The notes beneath the pieces were generated by a model. The model was given only the letters and a program-made list of their open reading frames with translations. It did not search any database and was not told the DNA's origin. Positions 24,398 to 34,034 of a stretch of DNA of 64,000 bases are shown here, piece by piece; position 1 is the first letter of the stretch; each line of letters begins with the position of its first letter. This stretch comes from Skermanella sp. TT6 (GTDB lineage: Bacteria > Pseudomonadota > Alphaproteobacteria > Azospirillales > Azospirillaceae). The translations under genes and the position numbers were made by a program. The stretch is taken from NCBI RefSeq assembly GCF_016653635.2, contig NZ_CP067420.1:872594-936593 (forward strand), read 5' to 3'.

Positions 24398-27141
24398 TGG
24401 CCGAGCCTTTCCAGTATGGCGGGCACATGGACCTGATCGGCCTTGTAGTTGCCGGTCAGGGCGTACATCATCAGGTTGACGCCGAAACGATAGGCCATCT
24501 CGCGCTGGCGCTCGCCGCCCGGGACGACGGCGTTGAGCGGCCGGCCGGCCTCGTCGACCGCCCAGGCGCCGGCCCAGTCGGCGGAGCCGATGATCACCGA
24601 CGACACGCCGTCATTGTGCCGGCCCTCCTCGGCCTCGACCCAGACGTCGCCGCCGCCGAACCGGCCGGGGAAATCCTGGAGCAGGTAGAACGCCTTGGTC
24701 AGCACGTGCTCGGGCGGGACCGGCGCCAGGGCGGGCACGTCGAGCCCGTCCACCAGCCGGCGCAGCCGCTGGGCGCCCGGCCCGCCGCCGGTCAGCGCGG
24801 AGCCGGGGCCGTACTGCCGGTCGCGGGTGTCGAACAGGATCGTCCCGCCGTTGCGCAGGAACTCGTTCAGCCGGAGCCGTGCCGAATCGCTGAGGTCGGC
24901 CTGCGACGGCGAGATCGCCCAGTAGATCAGCGGGAAGAAGGCCAGCTCGTCCTGCTCCAGGTCGACCGCCATGGCGCCGGCGGTTTCGACCGCGGTGCGG
25001 CGGTTCAGGATCTCGCTCAGCCCCTCCAGCCCGGCGCGGGTGGTTTCGTCCACCGTCCGGTCGCCGGTCACCACATAGGCCAGGTAGGTCTCGCCGCTGG
25101 CCTTGATCGCGAACTCGTCCAAGGCCCGCGCAGGGCCGGCCCCGGCGGCGACCAGCCCCGCCGCGAGCAGGACCGCGGATGCCGCCGCGGCGGCGCGGCG
25201 CCGGCGGCCGAAGCGGATGTTGCCGAGCAGCCCGCGCAGCACCAGCGCCACGAACAGGTCGATGATCGCCAGCGCCATGGCGGCTCCCAGCAGCCAGGGT
25301 TTCAGGTCGATCTCGCCGCGCGCCGCGTAGGTCCCCTGGGCGACGCCGGCGGGCAGCCGGCGCAGGGGCTCGACCGTGGTCACCAGCGAGGTCAGGTTGA
25401 GCGCCCGGCGCGCCTCCTCCGTCCCGTAGAAGCCGGGCGGATGCCGGGGGCCGAGCGATTCGGGCCGGAACGCGTTGCCGGCGATCGGGAAGACGGTGGC
25501 GGGCGGCGGGACCAGCTGGCCCAGCCCGTCGAGCACCTCTATCGGAGCGAAGGTCGCCGCCTGGACGTCGCCGGACACGCCCTCGCTGAGCGCGGTCACC
25601 CGCCGCAGCATGTCCACGAACAGGCCGGACAGCGCCAGGTTCGACCAGTCCGAATTGGCCGTGGTGTGGACCAGCACGATCCGGCCTTCCTCGCGCTGCT
25701 CCGCCGTGACCAGCGGGGTGCCGTCGGCCAGCCGGGCCCAGGTCTTCTCGGCGAGGTCGATCGACGGCTCGGCCAGGACCTGGCGGTCGACCACCACGTC
25801 GGGCGGAACGGGCAGGCCGGCGAAGGGGCTGTCGGGCGGGAAGGGCGCCAGCCGCGCCGGCTCCGACCAGGACAGCGCGCCGCCCAGCGTCCTGTCGCCC
25901 AGGCGCAGTCGCACCGGCACCAGCTGGTCGGTATGCTGGGCCAGCCGCGGCCCGGCGAAGCGGACCAGCACGCCGCCGCTCTCCACCCAGGACTCCACGG
26001 CCTGCGCCTCGGTCTCGGTCAGGGCGCCGATGTCGGCCAGGATCAGCACCGACAGGTCGCGGCCCATCAGGTCCAGCACGCTGCCCCGCCGGATCTCGCT
26101 GAACGGGGCGAGCGCCCGTTCCAGGTAGTAGAGATCGCTCAGCAGCGGCTGGTTCTCGCCCTCGGGCCGTCCGGACACCAGGCCGACCGGGCGGCGCCGC
26201 CAGCGCTCGTCCAGCAGGACGGTGGCCCCGGCGGTCGCCTCGCCCTCGATCGACAGGCGGGTGACCTCGTTGCGCAGCTCCACGGGGAGCGACAGCGGGA
26301 CCTCCAGCCTGTCCGAGCCGGGCGCGAAGGCGGTTTCCTGGCGCGCCAGCAGCCGGCCGTCGGCGGCGGTCGCGCGGACCGTGACGGGGGTCGGCAGGGT
26401 CGTGTCGGCCCGCCGCACCCGGGCCACCAGGTCGTTGCCCTCGACGCTGGGCGGCAGCAGCAGGTTGGGCAGGCGGTCGGCGCCGTTCATCAGCACCTCG
26501 GCGCCGCCCAGCTGCTGGAGCCGCTGGGCCAGCGGGATCGCCGCCGCGTCGGCCAGCCCGTCGGACAGCCAGACGGTATGGGCGGAGCCTTCGACCCGGA
26601 GGCCGCGCAACGCCTCCAGCACGGAGGCCCGGTCGGTCGGCCACGGGCGCGGGGCGAGCGACTGGGTCAGCCGCCTGGCGTCCGCCGGCCGGAGCAGGGT
26701 GCTGGGCTGCGGCTTCTCGCCGGAGGCGGACGGCGCGGTCGCCACCACGATCAGGTCGCGGCCGTTCCGCTCCGCCTGGTCCACCAGGTCGCCCATGGTG
26801 CGCTGGCGCGCCTGCCAGTCGCGGGCGGCGCCCCAGCCGTTGTCCACCACCAGGATGATCGGGCCGCTGCCCGGCAGCCCGGCGCGCGGGTTCAGCAGCG
26901 GCTGGGCCAGCGCCAGGATCACCAGCGCCGCCAGCAACATCCGCATGATCAGCAGCCAGAGCGGCGTCCGGGCCGGGGTCTCCTCCCGCGCCACCAGGTC
27001 GCGCAGCAGCCGGATCGCCGGGAACTGGACGATCCGGGGGCTGGGCGGCGTCAGGCGCAGAAGCCACCACAGCACCGGAAGGACGATCAGGGCACCGAGG
27101 ATCCAGGGTGCGGCGAAGGCTATCGGTCCCAGTCCCAGCAT
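24394..27141 (-). CDS. BatA-type N-terminus fused to DUF4159 domain, membrane protein
   Basis: A 915-residue membrane protein. The N-terminus is a BatA-like double-helix segment (PWILGALIVLPVLWWLLRL, then TPLWLLIMRMLLAALVILAL). A VWA-like region with IILVVDNGWGAARDW follows. The middle holds another helix (PWLLGAAMALAIIDLFVALVLRGLLG), and the last 220 residues form a DUF4159 domain (YLAYVVTGDRTVDETTRAGLEGL). The ATG at 27141 is used because the BatA helix starts there; the longer frame runs back into the upstream DUF58 gene. It probably works with MoxR and DUF58 proteins in assembling or protecting envelope proteins. Confidence 0.88.
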   Translation of the reverse strand: MLGLGPIAFAAPWILGALIVLPVLWWLLRLTPPSPRIVQFPAIRLLRDLVAREETPARTPLWLLIMRMLLAALVILALAQPLLNPRAGLPGSGPIILVVDNGWGAARDWQARQRTMGDLVDQAERNGRDLIVVATAPSASGEKPQPSTLLRPADARRLTQSLAPRPWPTDRASVLEALRGLRVEGSAHTVWLSDGLADAAAIPLAQRLQQLGGAEVLMNGADRLPNLLLPPSVEGNDLVARVRRADTTLPTPVTVRATAADGRLLARQETAFAPGSDRLEVPLSLPVELRNEVTRLSIEGEATAGATVLLDERWRRRPVGLVSGRPEGENQPLLSDLYYLERALAPFSEIRRGSVLDLMGRDLSVLILADIGALTETEAQAVESWVESGGVLVRFAGPRLAQHTDQLVPVRLRLGDRTLGGALSWSEPARLAPFPPDSPFAGLPVPPDVVVDRQVLAEPSIDLAEKTWARLADGTPLVTAEQREEGRIVLVHTTANSDWSNLALSGLFVDMLRRVTALSEGVSGDVQAATFAPIEVLDGLGQLVPPPATVFPIAGNAFRPESLGPRHPPGFYGTEEARRALNLTSLVTTVEPLRRLPAGVAQGTYAARGEIDLKPWLLGAAMALAIIDLFVALVLRGLLGNIRFGRRRRAAAAASAVLLAAGLVAAGAGPARALDEFAIKASGETYLAYVVTGDRTVDETTRAGLEGLSEILNRRTAVETAGAMAVDLEQDELAFFPLIYWAISPSQADLSDSARLRLNEFLRNGGTILFDTRDRQYGPGSALTGGGPGAQRLRRLVDGLDVPALAPVPPEHVLTKAFYLLQDFPGRFGGGDVWVEAEEGRHNDGVSSVIIGSADWAGAWAVDEAGRPLNAVVPGGERQREMAYRFGVNLMMYALTGNYKADQVHVPAILERLGQ

Positions 27142-27145
27142 ATGT

Positions 27146-28057
27146 TCAGCTCTTCGGTGCTTGGGCAATCGCCCCGTGAAGTGCCAGGAGCGCCGTCTGC
27201 GGCGGCCGGTCGGTCCGGTGCGTCGCGAAGCTCCAGCCGGCGGCGCGGGCAAGGGCCGCCAAGCCGTCGCGGTGGGCTTCCAGCCGTTCCAGATAGGTCT
27301 GGCGGACCGCCTCGACCCGCGGGATCAGCAGTTCCTCCTCGCCCTCCAGGCCCTCGAACTCGATCCGCCCGGCGAAGGGCAGGGTCTCTTCCGCGGGGTC
27401 GAGCACCTGGACCAGGTGGCCGTGCACGCCGCGGCCGCTGAACGCCGCCACGGTCCGCTGGATCTCCTCCAGGGGCGACAGCAGGTCGCCGATCAGCACC
27501 GCCTGGGCGTGGCGCGGCAGGAGCGGCACCGCGGGCAGCCCGTCCCTGGGCAATTGGCCCTCCACCAGGGTCATGGCGAGCCGGTTCAGCGTCACCTTGT
27601 TGCCCGACGGAGGCACGCCCGATCCCAGCAGGGCGACCCGTTCGCCGCCGCGCACCAGCAGGACGGCGAGCGCCAGCAGCAGCAGCTCGGCGCGTTCCTT
27701 CTTGGTCGGCAGGCCGGGGGACGAGCGGTAGTCCATGGACGACGAGGCGTCGGTCCAGAGCCAGACGCTCTGCGCCGCCTCCCACTCGTTCTCGCGCACG
27801 AAGACGGGCTGCGATTTGCCCGACTGGCGCCAGTCGATCATCAGGGCGCTGTCGCCGACCTCGTAGCGTCGGTACTGCCAGAAGGTCTCGCCGGTCCCGA
27901 CGCGGCGGCGGCCGTGGACGCCCTGGGCGACGGTGGAGGCGACCCGCTCCGCCGCCACCAGCAGGGGCGGCAGCCGCGACGCCAGCGCTTCCGACCGGTG
28001 CTGCGCCCGCAGCGAGGTCGCCGCGAGGTCGGGCTTTCCCATCCTGTCGCGCGCCAT
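27146..28057 (-). CDS. DUF58 domain protein
   Basis: A 303-residue DUF58 protein. The hallmark segment RRVGTGETFWQYRRYEVGD with DWRQSGK follows about residue 50. A VWA-like fold then begins at SVWLWTDASSSMDYR, carrying a MIDAS-like DxSxS pattern. DUF58 proteins are partners of MoxR ATPases. It lies seven bases after moxR and four bases before the BatA-DUF4159 gene, so all are one operon. Cytoplasmic, as no membrane segment is seen. Confidence 0.9.
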   Translation of the reverse strand: MARDRMGKPDLAATSLRAQHRSEALASRLPPLLVAAERVASTVAQGVHGRRRVGTGETFWQYRRYEVGDSALMIDWRQSGKSQPVFVRENEWEAAQSVWLWTDASSSMDYRSSPGLPTKKERAELLLLALAVLLVRGGERVALLGSGVPPSGNKVTLNRLAMTLVEGQLPRDGLPAVPLLPRHAQAVLIGDLLSPLEEIQRTVAAFSGRGVHGHLVQVLDPAEETLPFAGRIEFEGLEGEEELLIPRVEAVRQTYLERLEAHRDGLAALARAAGWSFATHRTDRPPQTALLALHGAIAQAPKS

Positions 28058-28063
28058 GCCCGG

Positions 28064-29089
28064 CTACCGCAGCGGGGCGCAGAGGCGGTCGATCACGTCG
28101 TCGAGCGTGATGCCGTCGGCGCGGGCCGCGAAATTGAGCGCCATGCGATGCTTCAGCACCGGCTTGGCCAGGGCCAGCACGTCGTCGAGCGAGGGCGACA
28201 GCCTGCCGTCGAGCACCGCCCGGGCGCGGGCCGCCAGCATCAGCGCCTGGCTGGCGCGGGGACCGGGGCCCCAGGCCACGTGGCTGCGGATCTCCTCCAG
28301 CTCGCTGGTCTCCGGCCGGCCCGACCGGACCAGGCCCAGGATGCCCTCGACCACGCTCTCCCCGACGGGGATGCGGCGGACCAGCCTTTGGGCCGCCATC
28401 AGGTCGGCCGGGTTCAGCACGGCGACCGCGGCCTCGTCCTCGGTCCCGGTGGTGGCGATCAGCATGCGCCGCTCGGCGTCGTAGTCGGGATATGTCACGT
28501 CGACCTGCATCAGGAAGCGGTCGAGCTGCGCTTCCGGCAGGGGATACGTGCCTTCCTGCTCCAGCGGGTTCTGGGTCGCCAGGACGTGGAACGGCTGGGG
28601 CAGGGGATGGTAATGGCCGGCGACCGAGACCCGGCGCTCCTGCATCGCCTGGAGCAGGGCCGACTGGGTCCGCGGGCTGGCGCGGTTGATCTCGTCCGCC
28701 ATCAGGAGCTGGCAGAACACCGGGCCGGGGATGAAGCGGAACGACCGGCGGCCGGTCTCGTCCTCCTCCAGCACTTCCGAACCCAGGATATCGGCCGGCA
28801 TCAGGTCGGGGGTGCACTGGACGCGCTTGTCGTCGAGCCCCAGGACGATGCCCAGCGTTTCGACCAGCCGGGTCTTGGCAAGGCCGGGAACGCCGATCAG
28901 CAGCACGTGCCCGCCCGCGAGCAGGGTGATCAGGGTCAGGTCCACCACGTCCTGCTGGCCGAAGATGATGCGGCCGATCCGGTCCCGCACCATGGACAGG
29001 CGGCCGCCCAGGGTTTCCACCTCGGCCAGAAGCTGGGCCGGATTCTCGATCCCGGCAGACCCGTGGCGCATTGCATCGGTAGCGGTCAA
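28064..29089 (-). CDS. MoxR-family AAA+ ATPase
   Basis: A 341-residue MoxR ATPase with Walker A-type GVPGLAKTRLV (the usual MoxR variant), Walker B LLMADEINRASPRTQSALL, and the sensor region ATQNPLEQEGTYPLPEAQLDRF. MoxR proteins act as chaperone-like ATPases on VWA-domain proteins. The start is uncertain: the TTG at 29089 has AGGAG eight bases upstream, while an ATG at 29071 and a TTG at 29113 are other options. It is the first gene of the four-gene minus-strand operon and is divergent from the DUF1285 gene, with promoters for both in 29114-29266. Confidence 0.93.
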   Translation of the reverse strand: MTATDAMRHGSAGIENPAQLLAEVETLGGRLSMVRDRIGRIIFGQQDVVDLTLITLLAGGHVLLIGVPGLAKTRLVETLGIVLGLDDKRVQCTPDLMPADILGSEVLEEDETGRRSFRFIPGPVFCQLLMADEINRASPRTQSALLQAMQERRVSVAGHYHPLPQPFHVLATQNPLEQEGTYPLPEAQLDRFLMQVDVTYPDYDAERRMLIATTGTEDEAAVAVLNPADLMAAQRLVRRIPVGESVVEGILGLVRSGRPETSELEEIRSHVAWGPGPRASQALMLAARARAVLDGRLSPSLDDVLALAKPVLKHRMALNFAARADGITLDDVIDRLCAPLR

Positions 29090-29266
29090 ATCAGGGATCT
29101 CCTGTGCTCTCAAGACAACCGGCTCCGGAACCCCCGCCGGAAACCAGGCGTTGCGACGCCCGTTCTCAATCAGGGTATCGGACCTAGATTAGCAGTATGG
29201 CGAAATTGCGTACCCGGGTACCGATATTAACAGGAAATTCGGCTTCACAAGGGGGAAAGCAAGCCT

Positions 29267-29824
29267 ATGACCAGTTCGATCCCGACGCCGGGCCTGCCGT
29301 CCGGCCTGTTCCGCCCCGACGACCTGAGGCCGGACGAGGGCTATCCGATTCGCATCGATCGCGACGGCACATGGCACTATCATGGGTCGCCGATCCGCCG
29401 GCTGGAGCTGTCCAAGCTCTTCTCGACCGTTCTCCGGCGCGACGAGGCCGGCGATTACTGGTTGGTTACTCCGGCGGAACGGGGCAGGATACAGGTCGAC
29501 GAGGTACCGTTCACCGCGGTAGGGTTGACGGTCAGCGGCGATGGCCCAAACCAGCGGTTGATCTTCCGCACCAACCTGGACGCCGAGGTGACCGCCGGGC
29601 CGGATCATCCGATCAGGGTTGAGGAGGATGATGGAACCGGCGAGCCGAGACCCTATATCCTGGTGCGTGACAATCTGGAAGCCAGGATTACGCGATCGGT
29701 CTTCTACGATCTGGTGGAGCGTGCCGAGACGCGCGAGGACGGAGAGGAAGTTCAGGTCGGAATATGGAGCATGGGCACATTCTTTCCTCTGGGGCGTCCG
29801 ATGAACAGGGCAACGGGGATCTGA
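29267..29824 (+). CDS. DUF1285 domain protein
   Basis: A 185-residue protein matching DUF1285: PIRIDRDGTWHYHGSPI near residue 27, then a beta-rich body ending in FYDLVERA and a C-terminal GIWSMGTFFPLGRP. Its biochemical role is unknown. It is commonly encoded beside a Nudix hydrolase and cca in alphaproteobacteria, as here. GGGGG precedes its ATG. The end overlaps the start of the Nudix gene by 61 bases in another frame. Confidence 0.9.
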   Translation: MTSSIPTPGLPSGLFRPDDLRPDEGYPIRIDRDGTWHYHGSPIRRLELSKLFSTVLRRDEAGDYWLVTPAERGRIQVDEVPFTAVGLTVSGDGPNQRLIFRTNLDAEVTAGPDHPIRVEEDDGTGEPRPYILVRDNLEARITRSVFYDLVERAETREDGEEVQVGIWSMGTFFPLGRPMNRATGI

Positions 29825-30447
29825 CCGTCGGCGACATCACCAAGGAGCGGATCAGGAGCCTGATCCCGCGTTTCGCGGCCGCACCCGGCCGCACCCTCGG
29901 CATCAGGGGCGATCACGACCTCAACCCCGGCACCGGCGCCCCGGCGCAGCTTCGCCACGCGGCGGTGTTGGTCCCGCTGGTCGAACGGCAGGGCGGGATG
30001 ACGGTCATCTTCACCCAGCGCACCGCCCATCTGGCGGCGCATGCCGGGCAGATCAGCTTTCCCGGCGGAGGGATGGAGCCGACAGACCAGGACGCGCTGG
30101 CCTGCGCGCTGCGCGAGACCTCGGAGGAGATCGGGCTGGCGCCCGAGCGGGTGGAGGTGGCCGGGCGTCTGGACACCTACGTGACCCGCACCGGTTTCGA
30201 GATCACGCCGGTCGTGGGCTTCGTCCGCCCGCCCTTCATCCTGAACCCGGACCCGTTCGAGGTGGCGGAGGTGTTCGAGGTGCCGCTGGATTTCTTCCTG
30301 AAGCCGGGGGCCGCCCGCAAGGAGACCCGCCAGTTCCAGGGCACCGAACGGTACTTCTACGTGTTTCCCTACGAGCACCGATACATCTGGGGAGCGACGG
30401 CCGGGATGCTTGTGAACCTGGTCGACGTGCTGCACGGGCGATGCTGA
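29764..30447 (+). CDS. Nudix hydrolase, CoA pyrophosphatase type
   Basis: A 227-residue Nudix protein. The Nudix box GGGMEPTDQDALACALRETS, continuing EEIGL, lies around residues 100-124, preceded by QRTAHLAAHAGQISFPGG, the motif typical of CoA diphosphatases (NudL type). It likely splits CoA or acyl-CoA into 4'-phosphopantetheine and 3',5'-ADP. The start overlaps the DUF1285 gene; later in-frame starts would shorten only a poorly conserved lead. Its stop overlaps the DUF6111 gene by seven bases. Confidence 0.9.
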   Translation: MEHGHILSSGASDEQGNGDLTVGDITKERIRSLIPRFAAAPGRTLGIRGDHDLNPGTGAPAQLRHAAVLVPLVERQGGMTVIFTQRTAHLAAHAGQISFPGGGMEPTDQDALACALRETSEEIGLAPERVEVAGRLDTYVTRTGFEITPVVGFVRPPFILNPDPFEVAEVFEVPLDFFLKPGAARKETRQFQGTERYFYVFPYEHRYIWGATAGMLVNLVDVLHGRC

Positions 30448-30740
30448 GGAAACTTCTCCTGGTCGTGCTGCCGCTGATGCTGCCGACCCTGGTCTACATG
30501 GCCTACATGCTGGTCGAACGCCGCCGGGCCGGCGCGTCGGGCGGCACGGTCCAGCCCTGGTGGGTGGGCGCGCCCTGGACCCCGCTGATCGTCGGCGGCG
30601 TAGCGCTGGCCGGACTGACGCTGGTGACGGTGGCGCTGACCGGCGGTTCCGATACGACGGCCACCTACCATCCCGCCCGGCTGATCGACGGCCGGGTGGT
30701 GGAAGGCGATACGACCCCGCCGGCCGCCCCGGGCCGCTGA
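30441..30740 (+). CDS. DUF6111 small membrane protein
   Basis: A 99-residue protein with two membrane helices (KLLLVVLPLMLPTLVYMAYM and TPLIVGGVALAGLTLVTVAL) and a short C-terminal tail containing TYHPARLIDGRVVEG. The tail and the position between a CoA-pyrophosphatase Nudix gene and cca match DUF6111 proteins of Rhodospirillales. Function unknown. It overlaps the Nudix gene and ends three bases before cca. Confidence 0.85.
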   Translation: MLRKLLLVVLPLMLPTLVYMAYMLVERRRAGASGGTVQPWWVGAPWTPLIVGGVALAGLTLVTVALTGGSDTTATYHPARLIDGRVVEGDTTPPAAPGR

Positions 30741-30743
30741 GCC

Positions 30744-31931
30744 ATGCAACCGGCCGGCAGGATCGATCTGCCTCCCGCGATGGCGGCGCCCGGGACGGCG
30801 CGGGTGTTCGAAGCCATCGCGGCGGACGGGGCCGAGGCCCGCTTCGTCGGCGGCTGCGTCCGCGACGGCCTGCTCCGCCGCCCGGTCAAGGACATCGACA
30901 TCGCGACCGATGCGGAGCCGGAACGGGTCATGCGGCTGCTGGAATCCGCGGGCCTGCGGGCGATCCCCACGGGGCTCGCCCACGGCACCGTCACCGCGGT
31001 GGCCGACGGTTCCCACTACGAGATCACGACACTTCGTCACGATGTCGAAACGTTCGGCCGGCACGCCCGGGTGGCCTTCACCGACGACTGGATGATCGAC
31101 GCGTCGCGCCGGGACTTCACCATGAACGCGCTGTTCTGCGCGATCGACGGCACCCTGTACGACCCGTTCGGCGGCGTCGGCGACGCGCTGGCCGGCCATG
31201 TCCGCTTCGTCGGCGATCCGCGCGCCCGCATCACCGAGGACGTCCTGCGCCTGCTGCGCTTCTTCCGCTTCCAGGCCCATTACGGCCGCACCCCGCCGGA
31301 ACCGGCGGCGCTGGACGCCTGCGCCGACCTGGCGCCGCTGCTGCCCCGCCTGTCGGGCGAGCGGGTCCAGGGCGAGCTGTTCCGGCTGCTGGGGGCCGCC
31401 GACCCGCTGGCCGTGCTGCGCCTCATGGCCGACCTGGGGATCATGGCGCACCTGTTGCCGGAGGCGACCGCGCTCGACCGGCTCGGACGGCTGCTCGGCA
31501 TGGCGCCGGACCGGTCCGATCCCCTGCTGCGCCTGGCCGCCCTGCTGGACGTGGACCGCGCGGGCGCCCTCCGGGTCGCCGAGCGGCTGCGGTTTTCCAA
31601 CGCCGACACCGACCGGCTGGTGCTGCTGGCCGCACCCCCGCTCGACCCGGGTTCCGCCGGTCTCCGCCCCGCGCTCTACAGGCTGGGACCGGACAAGCTG
31701 CGCGACATCGCCCTGCTGCATGCTCCCGGCCGCATGGCCGAGGTGGAGGCGGCCATCGAAGCCTGGGAAGACCCCCGCTTCCCGCTCCAGGGCCGCGACC
31801 TGCTCGACCTGGGCATTCCCCGGGGCAAGCTGGTCGGACAGCTCTTGCGCGACCTGGAGCGCTGGTGGGAGGATCGGGACTATCGCCCCGGCCGCGAGGA
31901 ATGCCTGGCCGAACTCCGCGCCCGGCAGTGA
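30744..31931 (+). CDS. cca: CCA tRNA nucleotidyltransferase
   Basis: A 395-residue class II nucleotidyltransferase. The head domain shows RFVGGCVRDGLLRR and DIDIAT with the catalytic Asp pair. RRDFTMNALFC and DPFGGVGDAL follow, and RITEDVLRLLRFFRF opens the RNA-binding half. It adds or repairs the 3' CCA end of tRNAs using CTP and ATP. It is the last recognised enzyme of the DUF1285-Nudix-DUF6111-cca operon and is followed after 23 bases by a small membrane protein gene. Confidence 0.94.
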   Translation: MQPAGRIDLPPAMAAPGTARVFEAIAADGAEARFVGGCVRDGLLRRPVKDIDIATDAEPERVMRLLESAGLRAIPTGLAHGTVTAVADGSHYEITTLRHDVETFGRHARVAFTDDWMIDASRRDFTMNALFCAIDGTLYDPFGGVGDALAGHVRFVGDPRARITEDVLRLLRFFRFQAHYGRTPPEPAALDACADLAPLLPRLSGERVQGELFRLLGAADPLAVLRLMADLGIMAHLLPEATALDRLGRLLGMAPDRSDPLLRLAALLDVDRAGALRVAERLRFSNADTDRLVLLAAPPLDPGSAGLRPALYRLGPDKLRDIALLHAPGRMAEVEAAIEAWEDPRFPLQGRDLLDLGIPRGKLVGQLLRDLERWWEDRDYRPGREECLAELRARQ

Positions 31932-31954
31932 GGTCCGGGAGAAGGACACCAGCG

Positions 31955-32359
31955 ATGCGCGCCCTGATCGTCACCGCCGCCTTGGCCGCCGTCCTGATAG
32001 CCCTGGTCTTCGGCAACGCGGCCTTTTCCATCGCCGTGCTGGCCGACCGCATCGGCGGGGTCAACGCCTTCACCTACCGGATCGTCTCGACCGCCGTCCT
32101 GATCCTGGCGGTGGCCTGGCTGCACGCGCGCCTCACCGCCGGCCCGGGCTGGCTGCCCCGCGCCGTCCTGGCCGGCGTGCTCTGGCTCGCCGCCTCGGTC
32201 GCCCTGGAACTGACGATCGCCCGCGCCGTGATGGGCGTGAGCTGGCCCAACCTGCTCGCCAACTACGCCTTCTGGCGCGGCGAACCCTGGCCCTTCATCC
32301 TGCTGCTGGAACTGGTCGCCCCCATCCTGTTCGGCTGGCTGCGAAACCGAAGTCGGTAG
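31955..32359 (+). CDS. Small four-helix membrane protein, hypothetical
   Basis: A 134-residue, very hydrophobic protein with four predicted membrane helices, for example ALIVTAALAAVLIALVFGNA at the N-terminus and PFILLLELVAPILFGWLRN at the end. No family is recognised. A GGGAGAAGGA site lies before the ATG at 31955, and it follows cca closely, so it is probably co-transcribed. The long inverted repeat at 32401 follows its end. Confidence 0.75.
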   Translation: MRALIVTAALAAVLIALVFGNAAFSIAVLADRIGGVNAFTYRIVSTAVLILAVAWLHARLTAGPGWLPRAVLAGVLWLAASVALELTIARAVMGVSWPNLLANYAFWRGEPWPFILLLELVAPILFGWLRNRSR

Positions 32360-32400
32360 CGCTATCCTGTGAGTGGTTTCGTTCAAGAGAATTTAACTTT

Positions 32401-32468
32401 TCCACAGATGAACGCAGATGGACACAGATATCTAAGCCCATCTGTGTCCATCTGTGTTCATCTGCGGA
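32401..32468. repeat. Long inverted repeat, 29-base arms
   Basis: Left arm 32401-32429 and right arm 32440-32468 are reverse complements with two mismatches, separated by about ten bases. The arms are themselves built from short repeats of CAGATG and ACACAGAT. The AT-richer composition differs from the flanking genes. It lies between two convergent genes (small membrane protein and hemF), so it may act as a two-way terminator, or be a copy of a dispersed palindromic repeat. Confidence 0.8.
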
Positions 32469-32492
32469 CAATAAAAACCAGCGCCTAAGACT

Positions 32493-33377
32493 TCACGGCC
32501 ACTTCACCTCCGGCGGCATCGACATCAGGATCGCTTCCACGTTCCCGCCGGTCTTCAGGCCGAAGGTCGTGCCGCGGTCGTAGAGCAGGTTGAACTCCAC
32601 GTAGCGGCCACGCCGGATAAGCTGGTGGTCGCGCTGCTCGGGCGTCCAGGGGGCGTCCATGTGGCGACGCACGATCCGGGGATAGACGTCCAGGAAGGCG
32701 AGCCCGACGTCGCGGGTGAAGGCGAAATCGGCCTCCCAGTTCCCGGAGTCCAGGTTGTCGTAGAAGATGCCGCCGATGCCGCGCGGCTCGTTGCGGTGCG
32801 GCAGGAAGAAGTAGCGGTCGCACCATTCCTTGAAGCGCTCGTAATAGTCCGTTCCATGCGCGTCGCAGGCCCGCTTCAGCGCGGCGTGGAAATCGGCCGC
32901 GTCCTGTTCCGCCGGGAACATCGGCGTCAGGTCGGCGCCGCCGCCGAACCAGCCGAGGCTCGTGACGATATGGCGCGTGTTCATGTGGACCGCCGGGACC
33001 AGCGGCGAGCGCATGTGGGCGACCAGGCTGATTCCCGCGGCCCAGAACCGTCCGTCCTCGGCCGCGCCCGGCATGTTCTTGCGGAACTCGGGGCTGAAGG
33101 TGCCGTGGACGGTCGAGATGTTGACGCCGACCTTCTCGAACACCCGGCCGCGCATGATCGACATCACGCCGCCCCCGCCGTGCGAGCCCTCGGCGTCCGG
33201 GCGGTCCCAGGCCTTGCGCTCGAACCGGCCGGCCGGCATGTCCGAATGGGTGCCGGCCAGCTCGTCCTCCAGCGTCTCGAACGCGGCGCAGATCCGGTCG
33301 CGCAGCTCGGCGAACCAGGCGGCCGCGCGGGCCTTGTGATCCTCGGTCGGCACCGTGCGGTCCTTCGTGTCGTCCAT
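32493..33377 (-). CDS. hemF: Oxygen-dependent coproporphyrinogen III oxidase
   Basis: A 294-residue HemF. Family motifs include [54 protein letters not shown] and [20 protein letters not shown]. It converts coproporphyrinogen III to protoporphyrinogen IX in haem synthesis with molecular oxygen. It lies four bases after trmL, so the two minus-strand genes are probably co-transcribed. No signal peptide is seen, so it is cytoplasmic. Confidence 0.95.
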   Translation of the reverse strand: MDDTKDRTVPTEDHKARAAAWFAELRDRICAAFETLEDELAGTHSDMPAGRFERKAWDRPDAEGSHGGGGVMSIMRGRVFEKVGVNISTVHGTFSPEFRKNMPGAAEDGRFWAAGISLVAHMRSPLVPAVHMNTRHIVTSLGWFGGGADLTPMFPAEQDAADFHAALKRACDAHGTDYYERFKEWCDRYFFLPHRNEPRGIGGIFYDNLDSGNWEADFAFTRDVGLAFLDVYPRIVRRHMDAPWTPEQRDHQLIRRGRYVEFNLLYDRGTTFGLKTGGNVEAILMSMPPEVKWP

Positions 33378-33381
33378 CCCC

Positions 33382-33900
33382 TCAGTCCCTTCCCGTTTCC
33401 ATTCCGATACCGTCGGTTCCCATACCGCCGGGGGCAGTCTGCCGCAACGCCTCGCCCAGCACCATGGCCGCGGCGAGGGCCACGTTCAGCGAGCGCAGGC
33501 CCGGCCGCAGGGGGATCCTGACCCGGGCGTCCGCGGCTTCCGCCACCGCGTCCGGCACGCCGGCGCTCTCGCTGCCCAGCAGCAGCGTGTCGCCGGGCCG
33601 GAAACCGAAGTCGAGATAGGGGACCGAGCCGCGCGTCGTCAGCAGGACCAGTCGGCCGCGATTCGTTGCGGCGACGTATTTTTCCCAGGAGGCATGGCGG
33701 GCGAGATCGAGATGATCAATATAATCCATACCGGCGCGGCGCAGCCTGCGGTCGTCCAGGATGAAGCCGCAGGGCTCTATGATGTCCAGCGGCACGCCCA
33801 GGCAGGCGGCAAGGCGCATCACCGCGCCGGTATTCTGGGGAATGTCGGGCTGGTAGAGCGCGAGCCTGATGCGGCTAGTGTCAGTCGGCGGAAAAATCAA
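33382..33900 (-). CDS. trmL: tRNA (cytidine/uridine-34-2'-O)-methyltransferase TrmL
   Basis: A 172-residue SPOUT methyltransferase. [20 protein letters not shown] is the TrmL start motif, [11 protein letters not shown] and [20 protein letters not shown] form the knotted SAM site. It methylates the wobble ribose of certain leucine tRNAs. The start is probably TTG at 33900, because no ATG precedes the conserved start within the frame. Divergent from petABC. Confidence 0.92.
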   Translation of the reverse strand: MIFPPTDTSRIRLALYQPDIPQNTGAVMRLAACLGVPLDIIEPCGFILDDRRLRRAGMDYIDHLDLARHASWEKYVAATNRGRLVLLTTRGSVPYLDFGFRPGDTLLLGSESAGVPDAVAEAADARVRIPLRPGLRSLNVALAAAMVLGEALRQTAPGGMGTDGIGMETGRD

Positions 33901-34034
33901 GAGTCATTCTTTCTGCGAAACGACCCAGTCGGGCAAGCGCGACACTATGTCCCCGGAACTCCGACTTTCCTTGACCGGGAACCGGAGGTATATCCCTGTC
34001 GAAACTGCGGCCGGCGCGAACCGGCCCCTAGTCC

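Noticed and set aside
24397..27441. 1014-codon plus-strand frame opposite the BatA-DUF4159 gene
   Set aside because: Very long but composed of Gly/Gln/Arg/Pro/His runs, no domain, and opposite a coherent membrane protein in a conserved operon.
26222..29230. 1002-codon plus-strand frame across DUF58 and MoxR genes
   Set aside because: Antisense shadow; MoxR and DUF58 motifs on the minus strand are complete.
32401..32468. CRISPR-like repeats
   Set aside because: The repeated words form one inverted repeat, not direct repeats with unique spacers.
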